Below, one piece after another: positions 8,485-15,296 of a stretch of 64,000 bases of DNA. The stretch's first letter is position 1, and each line of letters begins with the position of its first letter. The notes beneath the pieces were generated by a model. It was not told the DNA's origin, made no database searches, and worked only from the letters and a program-made list of their open reading frames with translations. The stretch lies in NCBI RefSeq assembly GCF_027925525.1, contig NZ_BSDJ01000012.1:1-64000 (forward strand), in the 5' to 3' direction. This DNA is from Paenibacillus tyrphae (lineage in GTDB: Bacteria > Bacillota > Bacilli > Paenibacillales > NBRC-103111). The position numbers and the translations under genes were made by a program.

Positions 8485-9984
8485 TCAGGCAATTTGAACT
8501 TGCGACGATTGCTTAAGGAGCTCGCGGAACTGGTCCCCGGAAAGCACTTCTTCAGCAATCAAAATATCAAGCGATTGTTCGAATACGGTTCTATGGCTTT
8601 CCAGCATGCGCCGGGTCGCCTCCGTCAGCTCGTCCAAAATCGCGGCATTTTCCTTCATAAGCTCCTGCTTCGTGACCATCTCGCGGTCAATGATTCCGAG
8701 CCTTGTAAGCCCTGAGTCCATCATGGTACGCACCATATTCAGCGCCTGTTCGAAATCGTTGCGCGAGCCGGTGCTTCGTCCGCCGTAGAACATTTCCTCC
8801 GCTACGGCGCCGCCTAGTGCAACCATAATCTGCTGCTCGATCTCCGCTTTCGTGTACAAATACTGATCTTGCTGCGGATTATGACGCACAAAACCGAGCG
8901 CTTTCCCGCGAGGGCTGAGCGACACCTGAGAGACGGAGCCAGGACGTACCAGCTCGGCGGCAATAGCGTGTCCAAGCTCATGAAGCGCGACGCGTTCCCG
9001 CTCTTCCTTATTCGATTCACGGTCCGTCTTCTCGCCGAGCATGACCTTATCGACGGCCAGCGACAAGTGCTGCTGTCCGATTGCATCCGATTCGTCGCGC
9101 ATAGCATATATTGCCGCTTCGTTCATAACGCTTTCCAGCTGTGCGCCGGAGAAATGGAACGTTTCCCGCGCGATGGCGTCCAGGTCAACCCCTTCGGCCA
9201 GCGGCTTGTTTTTAGCATGAATGTTCAAGATGTGCAGCCGGCCCTTCTTGTCCGGCAAATCGACTTCGATATGACGGTCGAACCGTCCCGGTCGCAGCAG
9301 CGCGCCGTCCAGCATTTCCTTGCGGTTCGTGGCCGCAATGATCAATACGCGAGGCGTATCGCTCGTATGAATCCCGTCCATCTCGGTGAGCAGCTGGTTC
9401 AGCGTCTGGTCATACTCCCGGTGCTGGCCGCCGTCCCGTTTGCCGCCGATCACGTCAATCTCATCGATAAATACAATGGCGCTCTCTTTATTTTCCTTCG
9501 CGGCGCGCGAGCGGGCTTCCTTGAACAAGTCGCGGATACGGCTCGCCCCGACGCCGACATACATTTCAACGAACTCACTGCCGGATGCCGCCAAAAACAC
9601 GGAATTCGTGTAATGCGCCGCAGCCTTTGCCATCAACGTTTTCCCGGTTCCTGGAGGACCGGTCAGCAAAATGCCCTTCAGCGGGCGAATACCGAGCTTT
9701 TTAATATCGTCGTAACGGATCAGAAAATCAAGCGCCTCTTTCAGCTCGCCCTTTGCCCGATCCTGTCCGCCGATATCGTCGAACGTCAGGAAACCCGGCG
9801 TTTTACCGCGCGATTTGCGCTCCGAGCCTACGTTTAGCCCTCCGCGAGCGCGGGCCATATACAAAAAGGTACCCAAGATCGCGGCCATAAATACGATAGG
9901 AAACAGATTGACTCCGATATAAAGCAGGAAAATTACAAGTACCGGGATAAAGCCCAGCAAAATCTCTTTGCCGTACTTACTCAT
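8485..9984 (-). CDS. Compact FtsH-type membrane AAA+ zinc metalloprotease, 499 aa
   Basis: An ATP-dependent membrane protease. Residues 8-45 form a membrane hairpin of two segments with almost no loop between them; canonical FtsH (about 600-650 residues) carries a 60-70-residue extracytoplasmic domain there, and it is missing here. The AAA module is intact: Walker A GPPGTGKT (109-116), pore loop FVEMYVGVGASRIRD, Walker B VFIDEID (171-177), SRH RPGRFDRH. The protease site is intact: HELGH (335-339) and the later SRNDFEQA aspartate. The frame extends to 10029, but the ATG at 9984 (MSKYGKEIL) overlaps the upstream stop as ATGA and suits translational coupling. It is probably a paralogue of a full-length FtsH elsewhere in the genome. 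Confidence 0.9.
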   Translation of the reverse strand: MSKYGKEILLGFIPVLVIFLLYIGVNLFPIVFMAAILGTFLYMARARGGLNVGSERKSRGKTPGFLTFDDIGGQDRAKGELKEALDFLIRYDDIKKLGIRPLKGILLTGPPGTGKTLMAKAAAHYTNSVFLAASGSEFVEMYVGVGASRIRDLFKEARSRAAKENKESAIVFIDEIDVIGGKRDGGQHREYDQTLNQLLTEMDGIHTSDTPRVLIIAATNRKEMLDGALLRPGRFDRHIEVDLPDKKGRLHILNIHAKNKPLAEGVDLDAIARETFHFSGAQLESVMNEAAIYAMRDESDAIGQQHLSLAVDKVMLGEKTDRESNKEERERVALHELGHAIAAELVRPGSVSQVSLSPRGKALGFVRHNPQQDQYLYTKAEIEQQIMVALGGAVAEEMFYGGRSTGSRNDFEQALNMVRTMMDSGLTRLGIIDREMVTKQELMKENAAILDELTEATRRMLESHRTVFEQSLDILIAEEVLSGDQFRELLKQSSQVQIA

Positions 9985-10510
9985 TCGGCCACACCCCCAG
10001 TTTGGCAGGCGTTCTCGGCAGCATGACATATTTGCTTGTCGTGCCGTCCGATAGCGTAACGTACACGTATTTATCGTCCATCTCGGTGGACGCTTTTATC
10101 CCCTCGCCGCCCTGAGCCTGCAGCGTTTTCGGGATTTGCGCATACTGCTTCGTTTCCATGGCTTGAGCCACCTCGAACAAAGCGGAAGACCACCATTGCT
10201 CCAACTTCGGTGACGGATCGTTCACGATTTTGAGCTTCAATTCCTTGGTTCCAAGCGTCGAACGACCATCGGTTTGGATCTTGCTATATACTTCACGCAG
10301 GTTCGTACCCGGTGCGAGTTTCAATTCCATCCGGGCATCCGGCCCGCTTAAGTCCATAGAAACCAGCTCAACCCCGGAAATGCCGGAGACGACCTTCTGC
10401 AGCGGACTTTCCATCGCCAATGTCCGGTAAGCAAAATAACCGCCGAACAGCAGCGTTGCCGACACAAGAACACTCAATACGACAGGCAAGAGACGTAGTT
10501 TCATATTCAT
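9977..10510 (-). CDS. Membrane-anchored protein of unknown function coupled to the FtsH-like gene, 177 aa
   Basis: I do not recognise the family. Residues about 4-30 (LRLLPVVLSVLVSATLLFGG) form a single N-terminal membrane anchor or uncleaved signal. The rest (about 145 residues) should lie outside the membrane; it has alternating beta patterns (GVELVSMDLSG, DARMELKLAPG, KYVYVTLSDG). Its stop codon overlaps the start of the FtsH-like gene (ATGA), so the two are translationally coupled. The companion protease lacks its extracytoplasmic domain, so this protein may supply substrate or regulatory contacts on that face; that is inference. ATG at 10510 or TTG at 10513 could be the start; AAAGGGGGA lies 8-11 bases upstream. 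Confidence 0.78.
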   Translation of the reverse strand: MNMKLRLLPVVLSVLVSATLLFGGYFAYRTLAMESPLQKVVSGISGVELVSMDLSGPDARMELKLAPGTNLREVYSKIQTDGRSTLGTKELKLKIVNDPSPKLEQWWSSALFEVAQAMETKQYAQIPKTLQAQGGEGIKASTEMDDKYVYVTLSDGTTSKYVMLPRTPAKLGVWPNE

Positions 10511-10593
10511 CAACTATACGTCCCCCTTTCTATAAATTCATGTGAAAAAGCTTCCGACGAAGTTTCCCATCTATACGTTTTAGCCATAACGTA

Positions 10594-10616
10594 AGTATAT
10601 CACATCGTATATACGA
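10594..10616 (-). promoter_or_regulatory. Putative extended -10 promoter with a 12-bp palindrome
   Basis: On the minus strand TGATATACT (extended -10, TGnTATACT) lies at 10594-10602. The perfect palindrome TCGTATATACGA at 10605-10616 lies just upstream, where a -35 box or operator would sit. It would drive the anchored protein/FtsH-like pair. No good -35 hexamer is seen. Confidence 0.45.
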
Positions 10617-10698
10617 ATGTTGATGCAATGTGTGGCAATTGAATGAATGGCCCTGTGTGCCTTCACTGCTCTTTGGACTCCGCTTGCAAGCGAACCAT

Positions 10699-10747
10699 AA
10701 AGAACAGCCGCGGAGGATGCCGCTTCGTTCGGCGTTTTCCGCGGCTG
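10699..10747 (-). terminator. Probable terminator after the YpmB-like gene
   Basis: Arms CAGCCGCGGA and TCCGCGGCTG with a ~23-base GC-rich loop, then a weak T-run (TTCTTT) on the minus strand. It lies 28 bases past the stop. Confidence 0.6.
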
Positions 10748-10774
10748 ATTTTAGCGTTTGATCGCCGGATCGTG

Positions 10775-11269
10775 CTACTGAATAGTCAAGCGCAGCGTAT
10801 CGATCGGTTGGCCGTCCTTAAAAGCGTAATAATCGTAAAAGTGCTGTTCCACTTTTCCTTCCGGCTTCAGCTTGTAAAATACTTCCCAGACCAGCTGGCC
10901 GTTGCGGATTCCCGTAGTCGTCCGGAGTACCTTTGCTTCCGGATGCGCCGCTTTCACTTTCGATTCAGCCTGTTCCGCATCGATTCCTGCACTGCCCATT
11001 TCCGTATGGATCTCGTCTTGACCTACCCATACATACACCGGCTGCCCGATTTTATCTTCCCCGGTGATAACCGTATACGGCTTCTCAGCAACGAACCGTT
11101 CGACCTTATCCGCTTTGGTCAATATCGTTTTCTCGTAAGCGGTAAGGACGGCAGCGCGCTGCTCCGTCCATTCCTTATCCATAATAAAGTTAAAAGCCAT
11201 ACTCATTCCGGTCACAATCACAACTGCCGCGGCCCCGGCAATGATTGTGATCTTCCATGCTTTGCGCAC
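10775..11269 (-). CDS. ypmB: YpmB-like membrane-anchored PepSY/DUF5590 protein, 164 aa
   Basis: An N-terminal membrane anchor (about residues 6-28, ITIIAGAAAVVIVTGMSMAF) is followed by an extracytoplasmic domain of two alpha/beta subdomains; the second (DAEQAESKVKAAHPEAKVLRTT...VWEVFYKL) looks PepSY-like. Length matches B. subtilis YpmB (about 160), whose gene lies next to dinG/aspB in the equivalent block. Translation starts at GTG 11269, preceded by AAAGGAGG. It is 36 bases downstream of the MTA/SAH deaminase gene and probably cotranscribed. Molecular role is not established; PepSY domains are often thought to inhibit or chaperone extracytoplasmic proteases. The orthology is inferred from architecture and gene order. 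Confidence 0.72.
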   Translation of the reverse strand: MRKAWKITIIAGAAAVVIVTGMSMAFNFIMDKEWTEQRAAVLTAYEKTILTKADKVERFVAEKPYTVITGEDKIGQPVYVWVGQDEIHTEMGSAGIDAEQAESKVKAAHPEAKVLRTTTGIRNGQLVWEVFYKLKPEGKVEQHFYDYYAFKDGQPIDTLRLTIQ

Positions 11270-11305
11270 CGGCGGCCTCCTTTCTGCCTTGTCGTGTTGA
11301 GACGC

Positions 11306-12604
11306 TTATAGTGCCGTCAAACGCTCGAAGCTTTGCTGCGCCTCGAATTTGACCTTTTCTTCGTCCATCGTCAGGCATTCGCCTTTTCGGACAACCCAAC
11401 GTCCGTCGATGCAAACATCCGTTACATCCTTGGAAACGGCAGAATAAACGACGTGCGAGATGAAATTGGTCCGTGGGTAGAAATGCGGCTGATCGATATC
11501 AAGCGCGATAAAGTCGGCCTTCATTCCTTGCTGAAGCGCACCGACGTCGTTTAGCCAGATCGAACGGGCGCCGTCGAGCGTGCCAAGCTTCAAAGCCTCC
11601 GAAGCGGATACCGCAACCGGATCGCCGGATACGCCTTTATGAATCAGGGCGGCCAGCCGCACCTCTTCGAGCATGTCCAGATTGTTATTGCTGGCGGCTC
11701 CGTCCGTACCCAGGGATACGAGAACGCCCGCTTTGAGCAGCTCCGGCACGCGGGCTACGCCGCTAGCCAGCTTCAGGTTGCTGCCGGGGTTGTGCGAAAT
11801 ACGCACGTCGTACCGTTTCAGCACTTCGATCTCTTCGTCTGTCAAGTGTACGCCATGAGCTACGAGAGTCGGACGGGAAAATACGCCGAGCTTCTCCAAA
11901 TGCGCTACCGGACGCAATCCGTATTGATCGACGTTTTCCTGCACTTCTCTGGCCGTCTCCGACATGTGGGTGTGGATCGGCAAATTCAAGTCGTGCGCCG
12001 CCTGCACAATACGTTCGATATAATCCGGAGGGCAGGTATAAGGAGAATGCGGCGACATCATCGTCGTGATGCGGCCGTCCGCTTGGCCGTGCCAATCTTT
12101 TGCAAAAGCAATCGCCTCGGCCAGCTTCGCGTCCTGTACCTCCCGCGAGCACAGCCCGATCACGCCGCGCGTAAGGCAGGCGCGGATGCCGCTCTCGACC
12201 GCCGCATTCGCGACTTCGTTCATATGATCATACATATCGACGAAGGTCGTCGTTCCGCCTTTCAGCATTTCCAGCACGGACAAACGGGTGCCTGCACGTA
12301 CATCCTGGGCCGTGAACTTGCCTTCCATCGGCCACATTTTCTCCTGAAGCCACACTTGAAGGGCCATATCGTCGCCGTAACCGCGAAGCAGCGACATCGC
12401 GGCATGCCCGTGCGTATTGACGAGCCCCGGCATGAACAGCTTGCCCGAGCCGTCGATACGCTCGTCGTATGAATCCGCAGGAAGCGGCGCCTGTTCTCCG
12501 ATATATGTAATGCGGTTTCCTTCAATGACCATGCACCCTTGGATGATAGGCGCCTCTTCATTCATCGTTAGAAACGTTCCGTTTTCAATAATTGTTTTCT
12601 TCAC
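11306..12604 (-). CDS. mtaD: 5-methylthioadenosine/S-adenosylhomocysteine deaminase, 432 aa
   Basis: An amidohydrolase-superfamily enzyme that deaminates methylthioadenosine and/or S-adenosylhomocysteine in methionine salvage. Metal-binding and catalytic motifs are present: PGLVNTHGHAAMSLLRG (HxH), PIHTHMSE (active-site His/Glu), LVAHGVHL (metal His) and LGTDGAASNN (metal Asp). Length fits the family (about 430). The frame extends to a TTG at 12613 that sits on top of the Shine-Dalgarno (GGGAGGGG), so the GTG at 12604 (translated MKKTIIENG) is the better start. The substrate cannot be decided from sequence alone; related TRZ/ATZ chlorohydrolases share the motifs. Confidence 0.88.
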   Translation of the reverse strand: MKKTIIENGTFLTMNEEAPIIQGCMVIEGNRITYIGEQAPLPADSYDERIDGSGKLFMPGLVNTHGHAAMSLLRGYGDDMALQVWLQEKMWPMEGKFTAQDVRAGTRLSVLEMLKGGTTTFVDMYDHMNEVANAAVESGIRACLTRGVIGLCSREVQDAKLAEAIAFAKDWHGQADGRITTMMSPHSPYTCPPDYIERIVQAAHDLNLPIHTHMSETAREVQENVDQYGLRPVAHLEKLGVFSRPTLVAHGVHLTDEEIEVLKRYDVRISHNPGSNLKLASGVARVPELLKAGVLVSLGTDGAASNNNLDMLEEVRLAALIHKGVSGDPVAVSASEALKLGTLDGARSIWLNDVGALQQGMKADFIALDIDQPHFYPRTNFISHVVYSAVSKDVTDVCIDGRWVVRKGECLTMDEEKVKFEAQQSFERLTAL

Positions 12605-12879
12605 CGGACACAATCCCCTCCCAATTCAAATACAATCTCGTTTTCAATGTACACCCTGCGGAGTACAAAAATCAAGCTGACTATACCCTCCAGGGGTAAT
12701 ACGCTTACATAGCTAAAGATTCATGAACATATGGTAAAATGGATAAACTAAGAATTGCATTCCGTTGTTTGATTATGTTATTTTTAATTTTGTGTGAATT
12801 GGCGCGTTTTTTCTACATATTTCTTTCTTTTAATTTTAATTTCTTGTAAATCTTCAATTACCTGGGAGGCCAAAACTGT

Positions 12880-13500
12880 ATGTTGTTTACAAAAAAGAAT
12901 GACACCGATTTTCTGCTGCTGCTCATTAAAGCGTCGGAAAATACGCTTGACGCCGCACAGATGTTTCGGAACGCCGTCATGGGTAGCGAGCCGCCGGCTA
13001 CGTTTTACCCGCAGCTGAAAGAACTCGAAAACAAAGGAGACCAAATCACACACCAAATCTTCAAAGGATTGAACAAAGTGTTCATCACGCCGCTGGACCG
13101 CGAAGATATTTTGGAGCTGGCTTCCAAAGTGGATGACGTGCTCGACGGGATCGAAGCTACGATCGCCCGTTTCGATTACTTGAACATAACCGCCTCGGAT
13201 AAATATATGAAAGAATTTTCCGCCGTGCTCGTTGCAAGCTGTCAGCATATTCTGGACTCCTTCAAGCTGCTGTCCAAGAAAAAATATATGCAAATTACCG
13301 AGCACACCGTACAGATCAACAGTTTGGAAAATGAAGCCGACCGCCTTATGAGAGAAGGCATTCGCGAGATATTCACCCACCCTAAAGATCCTTATCACGA
13401 TTTTAAATTAAAAGAACTTTACGAGCGCCTGGAGCAAACGACCGACGCATGCGAAGACGTAGCCAACATTTTGGATAGCGTAGTCCTGCGGTATTCTTAA
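12880..13500 (+). CDS. DUF47/PhoU-like Pit accessory protein, 206 aa
   Basis: An all-helical PhoU-like protein of the DUF47 family, encoded 57 bases before a Pit phosphate permease. The pairing is conserved across Firmicutes; in B. subtilis it is ykaA-pit. Repeated E/D-rich helix motifs (ENKGDQITHQIF, LASKVDDVLDGIE, LENEADRLMREGI, LEQTTDACEDVANI) match the metal-binding ExxxD pattern of PhoU-like bundles. It probably regulates or stabilises the transporter. The start follows GGGAGG at about ten bases. The 5' region (12614-12879) is AT-rich; I could not identify a convincing promoter or Pho box in it. Confidence 0.9.
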   Translation: MLFTKKNDTDFLLLLIKASENTLDAAQMFRNAVMGSEPPATFYPQLKELENKGDQITHQIFKGLNKVFITPLDREDILELASKVDDVLDGIEATIARFDYLNITASDKYMKEFSAVLVASCQHILDSFKLLSKKKYMQITEHTVQINSLENEADRLMREGIREIFTHPKDPYHDFKLKELYERLEQTTDACEDVANILDSVVLRYS

Positions 13501-13557
13501 CAGGACCGTTTTACAATTCGGAACATGGGTACGACTCAGCCTGCCTAGGAGGAAACT

Positions 13558-14559
13558 ATGTTAACCACTATCATAATCATCGTAGCTCTGGCGCTGCTCT
13601 TCGATTTTATTAACGGTTTCCATGATACGGCCAACGCCATCGCTACATCGATTTCAACCCGGGCGTTATCGCCCCGTTTTGCCGTATTTTATGCTGCGAT
13701 ATTGAACTTCATCGGTGCGGTCTTTTCCTCGGAGGTCGCCAAAACGGTCGGAGGTAAGGTCGCCAATCCCGCTACGATCGACAACGGCGTATATATCGTT
13801 ATTGCCGCGCTGTTGTCTGCCATTATCTGGAATTTGCTGACTTGGTACTATGGCATCCCTTCGTCTTCCTCCCATACGCTGATCGGTTCTCTCGCCGGAG
13901 CGGTCATTGCGGGAGCGGGAGTCGGGGCGCTCAATTGGTCCGGATTTAAAGAAATCGTGCTGATTCTTGTCCTTTCGCCGATTATCGCTTTCGCAACGGG
14001 CTTCGTCGTCATGTGGATCATCCGTAAGCTTATCTTGGTTAGCGGCAACCAATCCCGTTCGAAGATGAATCGTACCTTCAAGAGCTTCCAAGTGCTTTCA
14101 GCAGGCCTGCTGTCTTTCTCCCACGGAGGTAACGACGCGCAAAAAGCGATGGGGATTATCGTCTTCGGTCTCGTCGCATTAGGATATCAAAACAATTTAG
14201 ATGTTCCGATGTGGGTTAAAATAGCTGCTGCGACAGCCATGGGGCTGGGAACCTCCATCGGTGGTTGGAGAATTATCAAGACGATGAGCAAAAAGCTGCT
14301 GAAAATCGAACCGATCAACGGCTTCGCCTCGGACTTGAACTCGTCTATCGTTATTCAGATATCTACGCATCTTGGCATGCCGCTCTCGACGACACATGTC
14401 ATCTCGTCTTCCATTATCGGAACGGGTTCTGTGATGCGGTTTCATGATGTAAAATGGGGGACGGTCACCCGTATGGTCCTGACGTGGGTGATTACCATTC
14501 CGATCAGTATGGTTCTTGCTTTTATCATTTATAAAATTTTGTTCGCGCTTGTAGCATAA
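13558..14559 (+). CDS. pit: Pit-family inorganic phosphate transporter, 333 aa
   Basis: A low-affinity phosphate (or metal-phosphate) permease of the PiT/PHO4 family with about ten membrane segments. Both family signatures are visible: FDFINGFHDTANAIATSISTRAL-type near the N-terminus (residues about 13-35) and FSHGGNDAQKAMGI at about 184-197. The short loop PSSSSHTLIGSLAGA and its mirror LSTTHVISSSIIG show the inverted internal duplication typical of PiT. It has a strong Shine-Dalgarno (AGGAGG) and ends just before a bidirectional terminator. With the DUF47 gene it forms a two-gene plus-strand operon in an otherwise minus-strand region. Confidence 0.96.
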   Translation: MLTTIIIIVALALLFDFINGFHDTANAIATSISTRALSPRFAVFYAAILNFIGAVFSSEVAKTVGGKVANPATIDNGVYIVIAALLSAIIWNLLTWYYGIPSSSSHTLIGSLAGAVIAGAGVGALNWSGFKEIVLILVLSPIIAFATGFVVMWIIRKLILVSGNQSRSKMNRTFKSFQVLSAGLLSFSHGGNDAQKAMGIIVFGLVALGYQNNLDVPMWVKIAAATAMGLGTSIGGWRIIKTMSKKLLKIEPINGFASDLNSSIVIQISTHLGMPLSTTHVISSSIIGTGSVMRFHDVKWGTVTRMVLTWVITIPISMVLAFIIYKILFALVA

Positions 14560-14592
14560 GAACGGACAAGCCCGGGCAATCCGGCAAATATA

Positions 14593-14639
14593 AAAAGGAT
14601 AGAGCTTCAGAACAACGTTCTGTCAAGCTCTATCCTTTT
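14593..14639. terminator. Bidirectional terminator between pit and rex
   Basis: AAAAGGATAGAGCTT and AAGCTCTATCCTTTT arms with a 17-base loop. A-rich and T-rich flanks allow it to end both the plus-strand pit and minus-strand rex transcripts. Confidence 0.9.
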
Positions 14640-14675
14640 CTCATGTTCGGCAATAAACCGATTATAAAATTCCGG

Positions 14676-15296
14676 TTAATCCAGATAATAAGCCAGGCTT
14701 TGCAGCTCCGTTGTAAAATCGGCATGATGTACCCGCATTTCACTCGGCACTTTAATAATCATCGGTGCAAAGTTCAAAATCGCCTCGACACCAGCCTCCA
14801 CAAACTGATTCGCCACCTGCTGCGCTTCTGCCGCCGGGACGGTAATAATCCCAATGCGTACTTTTAGCTCTTGGATGGTCGCCTTCATTTCGCTCGTCGA
14901 CTTGACCTTCAAATTGTTGATCGTATCCCCGATCTTCGATTCGTGCGAATCGAAGACAGCTACGATTTTCATATTATCCTTCAGATAGGCATTATAATTG
15001 CATAAGGCGCGGCCCAGATTACCCGCGCCTACCAGCGCTACGGGAATGATTTTATCGAGCTTTAGAATTTGACGGATTTTTTCGATCAAATAATCGACGT
15101 CGTAGCCGATTCCCTTCTTGCCGAATTCCCCAAAATAAGCCAGATCTTTACGGATTTGCGCCGGATTCAAGTCCAGCTTTTGCCCAAGATCCTGAGAGGA
15201 AACCGTCTGTACGTTCTTTTTGCTGAGTTCGTTCAAAAACCGGAGGTACACCGGAAGCCGGCGCACGACGGCCTCGGAAATTTTCATCGTCTTCAT
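14676..15296 (-). CDS. rex: Redox-sensing transcriptional repressor Rex, 206 aa
   Basis: A dimeric NAD+/NADH-sensing repressor of respiratory and fermentative genes. The winged-helix DNA-binding domain (about 1-80) contains VSSQDLGQKLDLNPAQIRKDLAYFG, and the Rossmann domain begins VALVGAGNLGRALCNY. A C-terminal helix is present (FTTELQSLAYYLD) as in other Rex proteins. Its ATG overlaps the dinG stop (ATGA), so expression is coupled to dinG. Possible local targets are the qcrABC respiratory genes, but I saw no convincing Rex operator in the window. Confidence 0.96.
   Translation of the reverse strand: MKTMKISEAVVRRLPVYLRFLNELSKKNVQTVSSQDLGQKLDLNPAQIRKDLAYFGEFGKKGIGYDVDYLIEKIRQILKLDKIIPVALVGAGNLGRALCNYNAYLKDNMKIVAVFDSHESKIGDTINNLKVKSTSEMKATIQELKVRIGIITVPAAEAQQVANQFVEAGVEAILNFAPMIIKVPSEMRVHHADFTTELQSLAYYLD

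Noticed and set aside
12700..12745. Pho box or clear promoter before the DUF47-pit operon
   Set aside because: The TAAAAT-like element has no good -35 partner and the TTAACA-type direct repeats of a Pho box are absent.
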